A program made the position numbers and the translations under genes. A stretch of DNA of 64,000 bases from Durusdinium trenchii (Eukaryota > Sar > Dinophyceae > Suessiales > Symbiodiniaceae): positions 541,300-605,299 of the forward strand of contig CAXAMN010022729.1 of assembly GCA_963970005.1 (NCBI GenBank), read 5' to 3'. Below the pieces are notes generated by a model. It was not told the DNA's origin and made no database searches. It saw only the letters and a program-made list of their open reading frames with translations. Numbering within the stretch: the first letter of the stretch is position 1; each line of letters opens with the position of its first letter. Positions 9,670 to 19,748 of the stretch are shown here, in pieces.

Positions 9670-11063
9670 AAGGCAATTTCAGCCGGGTGCCAAAAACGTG
9701 GTGCCTGATCATCATCTACCAGTGTGCAAAGTATCCCTTTCTCTCAAGCAACTCCACGTGCAGCCTGTGCTGACTACCATACTGGGCCATGAAGGTCGGC
9801 AAGCATTTGTCTTGAGGCTGAAACACATGTGAATGAGCAGCTTCATCAGCCGAACATCTGCGAGCTTGTTTGTTGCCTCTTTCCAGTGGAATCTGTTGGG
9901 CTTGATTCAAAGCATCCGCTGATACCGCTAGTCGCTGACATGTGCGATGGCCAGCTAAGTATGCAATCCAACTCCTCCAGTGTAACAGTTCGCTCAATGT
10001 TCCATGAGGACAAAGGAGGGAATTTCAGATCAAACTCATGGATGAAGTAAGCAATGCCCGCCACCTCGCTCGCCTGACCGGCATGACATCTCCAAGCTCA
10101 ATGACATGGGAGAAGCGTAGTTGGCATCCAGCAAACCATAGCGCCTTTTGAATCCAATGTCGATGTGGGTGAGCATGAAAGGCAGCCACCTGTTCTATCA
10201 GAATCAGCTTGGGCCTCAACAGTTTGCAGAGTGCGATGCTTCTCAGGAGCAACTGGCCATCCAGGGAATGCCATCCTCGCTGAGCTGCTGCTCCACTCCA
10301 CGGTGGGCATGGGGCTGATATCGTGATGATCTCAGGTCCCCAAACCGCAGCTGCCTCCCACCACGATGAGTCCATAACATCTGCCCATAAACACCAACCT
10401 TCAGGAAAGGAGTGCAATGCCAGTGGTGGAAGGGGATCATCCTCTCCAGTTGTAAGCAAAGGGCATCGATGCGAGATAGCGTAAGTGCGCGCTGCAGCAA
10501 AGTCCAGTTCGACTGCTCCTGCAATCATCTCCACACCCCGTTCTGAGAGTATCTGGCCTGCAAATGACCAGCCTCCCCAAGCTCCTCCAAACAGGTGTAA
10601 GGTGGGGATGGGGCCAGTCTTCCTTTTCCGCAATGGCAAAATACACGAGTGTGCATCCACTGCAACATCAGCTCTTTGTGTCTGGGGAGGGGAGGATACT
10701 GAAGCTCAACATTCCACGACAGACATTTATCCATGATCCCCTGCAAGGCCAAGTTGTGCATAGACGGCTTAGCATCAGTTTGCCATAGCAGTTGGATCTT
10801 GTGGGCCATGGGTGTATCGCTGCCAATCCAAACTGAATCCATCTTGAATTCCGCCACTCCTCGACCTGCAGCCACCAGATGGACACCCTCGAAGGTGAAC
10901 AAGTCAGATCTGGCGTCTGCAATCTCATATCCTGAACCAGGAGACTCGGCCTATCAGGCAGGATAGCATTGTGATCACCCCATAGGGAAAAATCCTGTAA
11001 AATGCCAGTGAGCCCTCTTTCGAGGTCCAGTTCCTCCATGGCGGAAAACACGAGGGAATCCAA
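9670..11063 (-). pseudogene. C5 DNA methyltransferase-like gene, N-terminal and catalytic part
   Basis: Read from 11,063 downwards. A lead-in (EFKMDSVWIGSDTP...MLQWMHTRVFCHCG) switches frame twice. The catalytic frame 10,660-10,025 then shows LHLFGGAWGGWSFAGQIL (motif I), GAVELDFAAARTYA (II), ISAPCPPWSGAA with the Cys nucleophile (IV), LILIEQVAAF (VI, EQV in place of ENV) and RRARWRALL (VIII). After an in-frame stop near 10,025, the same frame continues with AQYGSQHRLHVELLERKG to a stop at 9716. The final frame reads APRFWHPAEIAL up to the insertion. The rest is at 1-576. Stops, frame changes and the insertion make it a pseudogene. It may itself have been retroelement-borne. Confidence 0.72.
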
Positions 11064-11084
11064 GGCCCGAGTTGGTACCCCCGT

Positions 11085-11098
11085 CCAGGGGGGGGGGT
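11085..11098 (+). repeat. Short G-rich run
   Basis: A homopolymer run of G (ccaggggggggggttcc) just left of the minisatellite; a likely site of sequencing or replication slippage. Confidence 0.6.
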
Positions 11099-11149
11099 TC
11101 CACCCTCACCGTGGCCACAACATGGAGGTCTCGGGCCAAGAGGGCTTAA

Positions 11150-11335
11150 TAGCGATGGCCTCCAACCTAACAGCGATGGCCTCCGACCACTAGCGATGGC
11201 CTCCAACCTGCAAGCGATGGCCTCCAACCTACTGGTAGTGGCCTCCAACCTGATAGCGAATGGCCTCCAACCTGATAGCGATGGCCTCCAACCTACTAGC
11301 GATGGTCTCCAATCTAATTAGAGATGGCCTCCATT
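11150..11335 (+). repeat. 21-bp minisatellite, about nine units
   Basis: Tandem copies of a unit close to tagcgatggcctccaacct plus 1-3 bases, with scattered substitutions. Minus-strand translation gives repeats such as RLEAIA, an artefact of the 21-bp (7-codon) period rather than evidence for a gene. Confidence 0.9.
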
Positions 11336-13666
11336 AGTGAGGCAGCTGCTTCCTGACCTTGACTACGTGTTCTGCTCCTAGGTGGGAAGTGCTGAGAAGA
11401 TCTGCGACGGGGTGTTTGACTTCATGACCGAAGTGAAGCAGGTGGGGTTGCCATGGAAAGTTGTTGCTTTGTACTGGAATTTGCATGTGATCCCACGGAA
11501 AGTGCACATGCCAGACCGACTGCAGACCGACTACCGACTTGATGTCATCTATTTTGCCAGTTTGTGCATAATCTTGGGAATCCGACGCTGCTCAGGCGCA
11601 GATTGATCTTCAACTATTTGAGGCGCCACGGCAGCTTCTAGTATCGCAATGCTCGAGCACAAGAATTTGGCCTAAACATAGATGACAAAAAGAAGGCGTT
11701 GCAATGTTTCAGCCGTTCGAGTTGCCGTAGCTTCTTTCTTGCTGGCCTTTTTGGACACAATTATTCATACTCTGGACCAAGTTCTTAGCGGTGGACTCTG
11801 AGAGACCTTGCCAAGGGCTCCGTCGAGTCTGTTGGTGAGGAAGGCCCTGACTCTACCCGGGGCCGCAGGCCATGGATTAAAGATTAGAGCGATGCTTGGC
11901 ATGTGATTTTTGCGGTGCTTTTCTTGAGGTGGGCCAAATTTGTGGAGTTGAGCAGCCCCAAGCCGCTAAATGAGACCCACGGCCCTCTGAATTTGCAGGC
12001 AGCTTTGTGCCGTAGGCCAAACATGAGAGGTAGAGGAAGAGCGACACAGAGATAGGAATGCAGTCAAGGAGGGGAGAAAAAGATTAATGATTTGATTGAA
12101 TGAGCCTATTCAGGCATTGAGAAAGGCCAGGCACTCAGCGATCCAAAAGCAGATCTTATGAAGATAGGCACGCCGGCGTAGTTAAAAAGAGGTTTCCAAT
12201 TTGCTTGCCGCATTCCATTGCTTGTCATGGGTCCTCTCAAAAGTTAAAATTATATACCCGGCTCTTGCCACATGCATTCCAGCACAGGGCTGGGAGGGGT
12301 GGAGGAACTGGCAAGTTAATTTTCTTGCTTCGAGTTGGGTCAAGACGGCGAGAATTGAGGATGTGGACAAGTATGAGATTACTATGTCATCTTGGGATGG
12401 GGCCAAGTCCTTGGTTGCCATCACACTTCAGCAAGAGAAGTTACCAGCGGCTGAGGGGCTGCCAGCAACCAAAGTTTTGCCGAAGTTGTTCGACCACTGT
12501 GAAGTTGAACTGCGGGAGATTATGCTTGACAAGTTTGACCCTCAGTTGCTTGATTTCTGGACCAGTTTGGTGTCGTTTCAGTGGTATATATGAAATGTGT
12601 CGTAGACGAGAAAACTTGCACGAAAACACCGATTTGGCCACCGGCTCAAAAAGCTAGGCTTCGCGGGTATATATGGTAATGGTACCCCCGCAAGATTAGT
12701 GGTTGCTTATGGTTACATGCATGTATATCATGCACATCATATCATGTGCGTATGTCTTGTGCATATGTATACTGCAATGCACATCACATCATGTGCATAT
12801 GATTTGTACATGTGTATGCAACATCACATGATATGTGCATGATTGCATCCACATGATCTAAGATCATCATTGATATAGTTTATGAACTAAATGGTTAAGG
12901 GTTAAGTCTATAAACTATGTGGGAGGAGAGTGTAGTAATAAGTCTTCTTGAAGAAGAGTGGAGGGGAGGGGTTACTGTGAAGTCTTCTTGAAGGAGAGGT
13001 GACGAAGGGAAAGAGTTCTGAGCACCCCCCCTCCCCCATCTATCTACCCAACCACTCTACCAAAGAGTTGTGAGCAGTATGCGCTACTTTGATGTATTTG
13101 TTTTAGTAAATTATCTTGTTGATGGGTTTGCTTTCAAAGCTGAAAACTCATCAATTTGAGTATTTGCATAAGTTCCACCACCTCGACCACCTCCACCTTT
13201 TGCTACTTGACTTTGAACAGGCCTCTGTTGTTAAATGCGATGAGCCTGTAATCTCTAGCTTTGTAAATTCAGTTCCTCTGAAAACTGTTACTCAGTAATG
13301 AAACCGTTATCTTTCAGATAAAAGTAGTTACTTACTATCTTTTTCTTAGGTTTGCTATTGGACATTCCTTTGCAGAAACTGTAGCTTTTGTCCTATATAT
13401 TGATCTGTATTCATTTTGCAATATCTAATAGTGATGTGCTAGACTCTTTAGTGGATTTACTGGTGCCATGGGTCAAGTTGAATCTTTTTAGCATCTGATT
13501 GATTGTTGGTGTTTGCTTCCATGGAGGTAGTTCTCTTGGTGCGCCTTCTTCTTCTTCTTCTTCTTCAATATGTTGAACTATTGCTTTTGGTGTAGCCATT
13601 GTTCCCCAAACAGTTTACTGTTGGGGTTCTATCTTAGAAAGACAAGAGCTGGCCACACTCACTGGC
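11336..13666. other. No recognised gene; possible copia scrap at 11,568-11,620
   Basis: Open frames here are short and match nothing I know. At 11,568 one frame reads NLGNPTLLRRR and LRRHGS, which resembles the C-terminal signature of copia RNase H (LGNSTLLRR in element 1). With no other pol sequence nearby it is only a hint. A short (CTT)n run lies at about 13,545-13,566. Confidence 0.5.
12716..12860. repeat. ATGTGCAT/ATGCACAT-rich palindromic stretch
   Basis: Irregular repeats of catgtgcat, atgcacatca and tatcatg with both orientations interleaved, so many short hairpins are possible. No coding content is seen. Confidence 0.7.
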
Positions 13667-13783
13667 CGCGCCCCTGAACTCTGTGGCTGGGCTCCGTGGC
13701 TGGGCTCTGTGGCTGCGCCTTGTCCTCCTCCGCGCCCCTGAACTCTGTCAACTCTGTGGCTGGGCTCTGTGGCTGGGCCTTGT
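13667..13783 (+). repeat. GC-rich minisatellite left of the gap
   Basis: Repeats of a unit near ctctgtggctggg with ccgcgcccctgaa and ccttgtcctcc spacers. The same units recur at 14,941-15,070 on the far side of the satellite, so the two may be one array split by the GA/GCGC block. Confidence 0.85.
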
Positions 13784-13999
13784 NNNNNNNNNNNNNNNNN
13801 NNNNNNNNNNNNNNNNNNNNNNNNNNNNNNNNNNNNNNNNNNNNNNNNNNNNNNNNNNNNNNNNNNNNNNNNNNNNNNNNNNNNNNNNNNNNNNNNNNNN
13901 NNNNNNNNNNNNNNNNNNNNNNNNNNNNNNNNNNNNNNNNNNNNNNNNNNNNNNNNNNNNNNNNNNNNNNNNNNNNNNNNNNNNNNNNNNNNNNNNNNN
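13784..13999. other. Assembly gap (216 N)
   Basis: A run of N sits between the GC-rich minisatellite and a (GAAA)n tract. Both sides are low complexity, so the true gap size is uncertain. Confidence 1.
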
Positions 14000-14001
14000 G
14001 A

Positions 14002-14045
<44 letters not shown>

Positions 14046-14503
14046 ACGAAAGAAAGAAAGAAAGAAAGAAAGAAAGACAGCAGGGCGAGCGCGCGTGCGC
14101 TCGTGTGCTATGGACGGCGCGTTCACGCTCCAGAAAGGCGCGCTTAGAGCGCGCTCTGCAGAGAGAAAGACAGAGAAAGAGAACTTAAAGAGGAAGAGAG
14201 AGAGAGAGAGAGAAAGAAAGAGAAAGACAGCAGGGCGAGCCCGCGCGCGCTCGTGTGCTTCGGACGGCGCGCTCTGCGCGCTCTGAAATACGCTCACGAA
14301 AGGCGCGCTCACAGCGCGCTCTGCAGAGAGAAAGACAGAGAAAGAGAAACTTCAAGAGAAAGAGAGAGAGAGAGAGCGAGAGAGATATACAGAGAGAGAA
14401 AGAAAACGCGCGCGACGGCGCGCTCACGCTGCAGAAACGCGCGCTCAGAGCGCGCTGTGCTGAGAGAATGACAGAGAAATAACCACTTAAAGAGAATGAG
14501 CGG

Positions 14504-14535
<32 letters not shown>

Positions 14536-14940
14536 AAGAAATAAAGAAAGAAAGAAAGAAAAAATGAAAGAAAGAAAGAAAAGAAAAGAAAAGAACAGAA
14601 CAGAACAGAAAAGGAAAGAAAAGAAAAGAAAGAAAGCAAGGAAGGAAGGAAGAAAGAAAGAAAGAAAGAGAGCAGGGCGAGCGCGCGCTCTGAAATACGC
14701 TCCAGAAAGGCGCGCTCAGGGCTCTCTGCAGAGAGAAAGATAGAGAAAGAGAAACTTAAAGAGAGAGAGAGAGAGAGAGAGTGAGAAAGAAAGACAGCAG
14801 GGCGAGCGCGTGCGCTCGTGTGCTATGGACGGCGCGCTCTGGCGCGCTCTGAAATACGCTCCAGAAAGAAAGACACAGAGAGAGAGAGAGAGAGAGCAGG
14901 GTGAGCGCGCGCGCTCGTGTGCTATGGACGGCTTACTGAG
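14000..14940 (+). repeat. GAAA/GA satellite with a GCGC-rich higher-order unit
   Basis: Starts with (GAAA)n and continues as about six diverged units. Each has a purine run (GA or GAAA) followed by a GC-rich core like gcagggcgagcgcgcg, a gctcgtgtgctatggacgg part and an agcgcgctctgcagagagaa part, then cttaaag. The cores contain GCGCGC self-complementary blocks. Apparent proteins (ERKKERKK and its RSFFLSFF reverse) are repeat artefacts. Confidence 0.9.
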
Positions 14941-15070
14941 CTCTTGTCCTCCTCTTGTCCTCTGTGCTGGGCTCTGTGGCTGGGCCTTGTCATCGTCTTG
15001 TCCCGCTCTTGTCCTTGTCTTGGCCGCGCCCCTGAACTCTGTGGCTGGGCTCTGTGGCCCGGCTTACTGG
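14941..15070 (+). repeat. GC-rich minisatellite right of the satellite
   Basis: Contains cttgtcctc repeats and the unit cgcgcccctgaactctgtgg also present at about 13,670-13,780. Confidence 0.85.
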
Positions 15071-15573
15071 AGAGGAGTGTGGCCGAACAAATAGCGATGT
15101 CAATGCCGACAAAAGTTCATTGATGAAGCAGTTTGCTCTTGGGGTCAAAGTAGGGCGAGCCAAGAAATCAATTTTTGACTAATATTGGTCTAAACGAATG
15201 GTTTTGAAGCTGTTTGGGGTCTATGCTGGTATAATTTTTGTTTTTTTCTGGTTTGTTTTCGATTGCTCCAATGCACTTCTTTTTGCATAGTTCCTTATCT
15301 GCATGGATTTACCATACTGCTTGGGATATGTATAAAACACATTTGTTCTTTTCATTACTGGCTTTGAATTGTTCTGTTATGGTTCTGACTTTGTTTAGGT
15401 GCTTTTTGTTTAGGCTCTTCTGGTTTCGCTACTACTTCTTCTTCTTCTTCTGGTGGTCGGCCCACATCTTCTCATATTTCTGTTGCTTCTTCTTACTATG
15501 CTTCTTCATTTTCATTGACGCTTGCAACTTTAATGTTTGTCGTATATAGAAGTGTCGATTTTTTCATCCTAGG
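15071..15573. other. T-rich non-coding DNA, left flank of element 2
   Basis: Rich in T and TTC runs on the plus strand, with no coding pattern. It ends in the left target duplication ctagg (15,569-15,573). Confidence 0.6.
15569..15573. repeat. Target-site duplication of element 2, left copy
   Basis: ctagg lies directly before the TG of the 5' LTR and again directly after the CA of the 3' LTR (34,796-34,800). Five bp is the normal copia length. Confidence 0.92.
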
Positions 15574-15746
15574 TGCGAATGGAAGTGCAGCGACACGTAC
15601 AGTGCAACTTGTACATATATATGTACCATATGTACTTTGGCTCAAGGATCAAGCGACTAGAAAAGGTGCGGTTTCCGTTCCGACGCTACGCCGCTTATGG
15701 ACCGTCAGTGATAGCTTCAAACTTCGCTGATTAAGATCCACTCGCA
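15574..15746 (+). repeat. 5' LTR of element 2 (173 bp)
   Basis: Starts TGCGAATGG and ends CACTCGCA. By eye it is identical to 34,623-34,795. It holds the palindrome gtacatatatatgtac (15,611-15,626) and, just after it, tttggctcaag (15,636-15,646), which equals the last 11 bases of the dinoflagellate spliced leader. Confidence 0.95.
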
Positions 15747-15766
15747 GGTTATCAGCCGTACGCGCT
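15747..15766 (+). other. Putative primer-binding site of element 2
   Basis: Directly after the LTR: GGTTATCAGCCGTACGCGCT. It lacks the TGG that pairs with a tRNA CCA end. It begins GGTTAT like the internal (anticodon-region) site used by Drosophila copia, so a cleaved half-tRNA primer is possible. The complement reads AGCGCG...CTGATAACC, which fits a tRNA D-stem to anticodon-loop segment. This is an inference. Confidence 0.5.
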
Positions 15767-15827
15767 CTTTATAGCCGTACGAGCTACACGAGACCAAGAA
15801 CAAGACTAGTCATTACAGAAACCTGCA

Positions 15828-18800
15828 ATGTCAAGCTCAGGAGGAAATGGAAGCGAACCCTATTCATTCGCTGCTCCTGGTGGTCCCAACACCATTTCGT
15901 CACCAGACTCTACAATGGGTACTGATTCATCAGCAAATGCTGACGTTATCACTATGCCTACTGGATCACAAATCTCGGAAAGATCCGTGCCACCGGCTCG
16001 GAATCTGACCGATCTTGCACCCGTAGGACCAAGAAGATCGATGAGAGCTACAACAAGATCTACATCGCCTATAACGTCTACCGCGAGATCCCCAAGAAGG
16101 AGTATAGAGAAGAGACGTGACGATGATAGAGGAACAAAAGAGCAAAGAAGAGAGATTCAGCTGGGTGAAGAATTGAGATCGGCGAGAAACGCATACAATT
16201 TTCTTCATGAAGAATATGAATGCATCCAAGCCGGATACTCACGACTACACCACGAGGCTGAAGTGGAGTTCAGGCAAATGTCTGACTACAACAGGAAGAT
16301 GCAGGAACATCTACAAGAGATGACACAGGAAGATGAAGGAGCGACAATAAGAATTGAAGAGCTCGAACACAAGCTACGCTTGGCGGAATCGACAGCTGAA
16401 CATATCTACATGAGATATCAAGAGCTTGCACAAGAAACTCATCAAGAACATTCAGAGCTTGAATCTGTGAAAGCAACGAAGGACAGAATGTCCCAAAAGC
16501 TTCAAGCAGCAATTGGACACATCCAAGAACAGAATGAATCTTCATTGGCGATCAATAGAAGATCAAAAGCCATTCAGGATGAGAACACAGCCTTCGTCGG
16601 AATAGCTGACCAGATACAAGCTAGAATGATTGCGCTACAGGATGAGAATGTCAACATGCACGAGGTGATCCAACACCAGAGAGAAGAACAATGGAACAGT
16701 GAGGTCAGGGAAAGACGTCTTCAACACAGTGTTCACTCATCTCAAGATCAGAGCAATCAGGAAGCTATGGTTATTGATCATCTACGAGGTCAACTAGCTA
16801 TGGCACGTGGAGCTGAACTCAACGCGAGAGCGGAGATAGGAGAGATGGAAGTGGGCATGAGGATGGAGATGTTTGTATGCCAGACTGAAGTCTCTGCTAA
16901 AGAAATGGCAGAAATGAAGGCGAGCCACCATGAATACGAAGCAAACGTCGCAAAGGAGGTTATCGCAAAAGGAGAAATATTCAACAACGAAGTCCTAGAA
17001 AGTTCCATCCGTGAACGACAACAGTTGAAAGACGTCAACCTCGCTCTATCCGAAGCCAACGCACAGCTGAAAAGAGAGAATATGATGAGAGCTCCTATGT
17101 TCGGCGATGATGGTGCTGAAATTCAACAGAAGATCAGAGAACTGGAGAATGCACTATTGGAAAGCCAGAAGGAGACAAAGAATGTCATTATGGAAAATGC
17201 GAAATTAAAAGCAGAAGCACGAATGGCACCCATAGTCTCTCGGTACAGCAAGCGTCCTAGTTCCACAGACCGCGGGTTACCAACCCACGCGTCCGAGGAA
17301 GATGAGATTCGGAACGCAAAAGAGGAGGCGAAGCACTACAAGGACGGGTACAATGAAATGACAGAGAGCCGAGATGAGATGTATGAATGGTATGCCGAAA
17401 CCCACAATGAGTACGCCGAGGAAAGGGAGAAATCAATTGAGCTATCCGAGGCGAACAAATCATTGAGGGACAAGATTTCAGAAGCAGAAGCATCCTCTTC
17501 ATCTCATCTTGCACCGGCAACCTCTACGATCATGAAAGTATCGAGGAAGGAAGAATCAAAGATAAACGTTCCGTCATGGCCCAGGATCAATGATCTTGGA
17601 CTATGGAAGGCAAATCTCATTCAATCGATCATCATTGCGGCCAATGATTCAGATCAAGAGCCCTGGATCGACTGGATCAAAGAAGCCATGGACGACCCTG
17701 ATCCGGACAAGTTTGTCGACTCAGGAGACCAAAGATTCCATTCAATCGATGCCAAACTCGGCCTAGCTCTTACCAAGGTCGTCATGGATGCGAAAGATGA
17801 TGGTTCAGGTGTAGCTATGAAGCTGAGGACGAGGATCAATGCAAAAGGGAGAACATCAAGCCTCATAAAGGGAAGAGAGGTCCTAGCCCTGATCCTTATG
17901 AATTTCAAGACAACATCAAATGTGGAAGTCTTATATACTTCAATGCACCTCTACCAACTAGAATATCAAGGAGACAAGAACTTATCGTTGTTCTTCCACA
18001 CTTGGGATGAGATTCTGGCAGGAATGAAGCCCGTTGACGTCCCGAGCGACGAAACTCTTCGGGATCTCCTATGGAGAAAGATCAGGAACTCAAACCTCAT
18101 GGCATACGACATCAGCGCCTACAACAGCATGAACGACGATGATGCCAAGAAGACATACAAACATCTACGTGATATGATCAGAAGGCACATCGAACGGCAA
18201 ACTGAAGACAGGATGATCCTGGAAAAGGAAAAGGCAGTGAAGAATGTGGCCAATATCTTTCAGAATCTCAAACCAGGCGGACCTGCTCCAAAACTGAAAG
18301 CTGCACCAGCTGATCCGAAGAAGAAACCAAAAGGGCAACAAGAACAGGTTGTCTCAGAAGACGCTGCTGCAGTGAAGCCGAAACCCAATCCCAAGAAGCA
18401 TCCTGAAGACAAAAACAAAAAGGGAAAGGGGAAAGGTAAAGGTGATGGAAAGGATCGCAGCCGAAGTCCGAGTACAGACAAGAAGAAGATACCATGCAAA
18501 TACTTCGTGAAAGGTAACTGCACTATGGGGAAAGATTGCCCATTCAGTCACAAGAAACCCAGATCACCATCCAGAGGATCTTCTGTCGGAAAGAATGACA
18601 AGCCAGTATGTTGGATGTGGATTCGAGGAACTTGTGACAAAGGGAAGGATTGCAAGTTCTACCATGACCCAAAAGCCTCTCCTAAGAAAGGGATATCTGC
18701 ACCAGCTGACTCAGGAGACGATAGGACAAAGCCCAAGGCAAAACCCAAACCGAAGCCTAAGGCGAAGCCTGGAGCCCCAGCCATTGACGGTGAACTCTTC

Positions 18801-19748
18801 ATGGACGAATCCGAAGATGAAGGGATTGCTGCATCCGCCAAGGCAAGAGAAGGAGGTGCAAAAGTATCCTTTGATGAAGAGACTTGTGAGATCATGTTGA
18901 ACGAAGCGATCTACTCAGTCAGGGACAAATGGAAGGTAGTAGAAAAGAAACCTCTACGTCCGGACATCAAACGATACGATGAGAAAGAGCTCACCTGCTA
19001 CACGAGGAAAGAACAAATCAGATTTGAAGAAAAGGTCGCAGAGGCGAGAGGCATATTGATGGTCCCCTACACTGAGATCAAGAGGGTCCGAATACCAGTT
19101 GGACCAAAGGGTGATCTATCGGTCACTATGTCTTTTGACGAAGATGACGGCCTAGTTTTCCATCATAAAGTCATTCCTCATGTATGCGAGGGAAAGAAAG
19201 ATCATGCAGACACAAAGACATTGTCTATTCCAGCCAAAGGATCAAGAACGAAGTTCATCATGGACACAGGATGTGGGTATGATTTGATATCGAAAGGCAG
19301 AGCCAAGAAATTAGGTCTGGAAGTGAGAGAAAGCGACCAATCAATGTCATTCTATACTGCAAATGGAGTGACATCCACAAAAGGAGTCGCCGACATTCAT
19401 TTCGACGAATTTGACTCTACCTACTCCCCATTCGTCCTAGATGAGTCTCCTTCAGTACTGTCTGTTGGAAAGAAATGCATGGAGGAAGGATACACATTCA
19501 TATGGCCAGCCTGCGGCAACCCGTACATGGTTTCCCCGAACTACAAGAAAATCATGCTAGAAGTAGAGGGAAACATCCCATATATTGTCAAGGGCAGTGA
19601 CTTCTGTACTCCCACCGACGATACAAGGGCGGAGATGATCGCAAGGTTCACCCTAGGAGAAGATGAAGCTGATTACCAATCGACTTTCATCAACTGTGAT
19701 GTGGATCCTCAAGGAATCATGTGTGATGATGACGACCTCTGTGATTGA
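15828..19748 (+). CDS. Element 2 Gag-protease (1,306 aa) with coiled coil and two CCCH fingers
   Basis: ATG 15,828 lies 81 bp after the LTR. Residues about 90-570 are rich in E/Q/K/R heptads and look like a very long coiled coil. About 580-820 is the gag core (SWPRINDLGLWKANLIQSII...LEYQGDKNLSLFFHTWDEIL). There are two CCCH fingers: CKYFVKGNCTMGKDCPFSH (18,496-18,552) and CWMWIRGTCDKGKDCKFYH (from about 18,609), both C-x8-C-x5-C-x3-H. These replace the usual retroviral knuckle. The protease site FIMDTGCGYDLIS has its Asp near residue 1146. The frame ends at 19,748, overlapping the integrase frame by about 85 bp. Confidence 0.92.
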   Translation: MSSSGGNGSEPYSFAAPGGPNTISSPDSTMGTDSSANADVITMPTGSQISERSVPPARNLTDLAPVGPRRSMRATTRSTSPITSTARSPRRSIEKRRDDDRGTKEQRREIQLGEELRSARNAYNFLHEEYECIQAGYSRLHHEAEVEFRQMSDYNRKMQEHLQEMTQEDEGATIRIEELEHKLRLAESTAEHIYMRYQELAQETHQEHSELESVKATKDRMSQKLQAAIGHIQEQNESSLAINRRSKAIQDENTAFVGIADQIQARMIALQDENVNMHEVIQHQREEQWNSEVRERRLQHSVHSSQDQSNQEAMVIDHLRGQLAMARGAELNARAEIGEMEVGMRMEMFVCQTEVSAKEMAEMKASHHEYEANVAKEVIAKGEIFNNEVLESSIRERQQLKDVNLALSEANAQLKRENMMRAPMFGDDGAEIQQKIRELENALLESQKETKNVIMENAKLKAEARMAPIVSRYSKRPSSTDRGLPTHASEEDEIRNAKEEAKHYKDGYNEMTESRDEMYEWYAETHNEYAEEREKSIELSEANKSLRDKISEAEASSSSHLAPATSTIMKVSRKEESKINVPSWPRINDLGLWKANLIQSIIIAANDSDQEPWIDWIKEAMDDPDPDKFVDSGDQRFHSIDAKLGLALTKVVMDAKDDGSGVAMKLRTRINAKGRTSSLIKGREVLALILMNFKTTSNVEVLYTSMHLYQLEYQGDKNLSLFFHTWDEILAGMKPVDVPSDETLRDLLWRKIRNSNLMAYDISAYNSMNDDDAKKTYKHLRDMIRRHIERQTEDRMILEKEKAVKNVANIFQNLKPGGPAPKLKAAPADPKKKPKGQQEQVVSEDAAAVKPKPNPKKHPEDKNKKGKGKGKGDGKDRSRSPSTDKKKIPCKYFVKGNCTMGKDCPFSHKKPRSPSRGSSVGKNDKPVCWMWIRGTCDKGKDCKFYHDPKASPKKGISAPADSGDDRTKPKAKPKPKPKAKPGAPAIDGELFMDESEDEGIAASAKAREGGAKVSFDEETCEIMLNEAIYSVRDKWKVVEKKPLRPDIKRYDEKELTCYTRKEQIRFEEKVAEARGILMVPYTEIKRVRIPVGPKGDLSVTMSFDEDDGLVFHHKVIPHVCEGKKDHADTKTLSIPAKGSRTKFIMDTGCGYDLISKGRAKKLGLEVRESDQSMSFYTANGVTSTKGVADIHFDEFDSTYSPFVLDESPSVLSVGKKCMEEGYTFIWPACGNPYMVSPNYKKIMLEVEGNIPYIVKGSDFCTPTDDTRAEMIARFTLGEDEADYQSTFINCDVDPQGIMCDDDDLCD

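Noticed and set aside
10025-10660. An intact stand-alone methyltransferase gene
   Set aside because: Upstream and downstream parts of the same protein lie in other frames and beyond element 1, so this is a fragment.
11150-11335. Regular repeats that might be a CRISPR array
   Set aside because: Units are contiguous with no unique spacers; it is a 21-bp minisatellite in a eukaryotic context.
11382-11640. Copia RNase H C-terminus (LGNPTLLRRR)
   Set aside because: Too short, no DPLTK signature or other pol sequence nearby; kept only as a remark.
12201-12657. 130-150 aa plus-strand frames
   Set aside because: No motif recognised; two overlapping frames are equally open.
13659-14930. Long open frames with ERKK or SFFL repeats
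   Set aside because: Low-complexity translation of GAAA/GA satellite, partly across the N gap.
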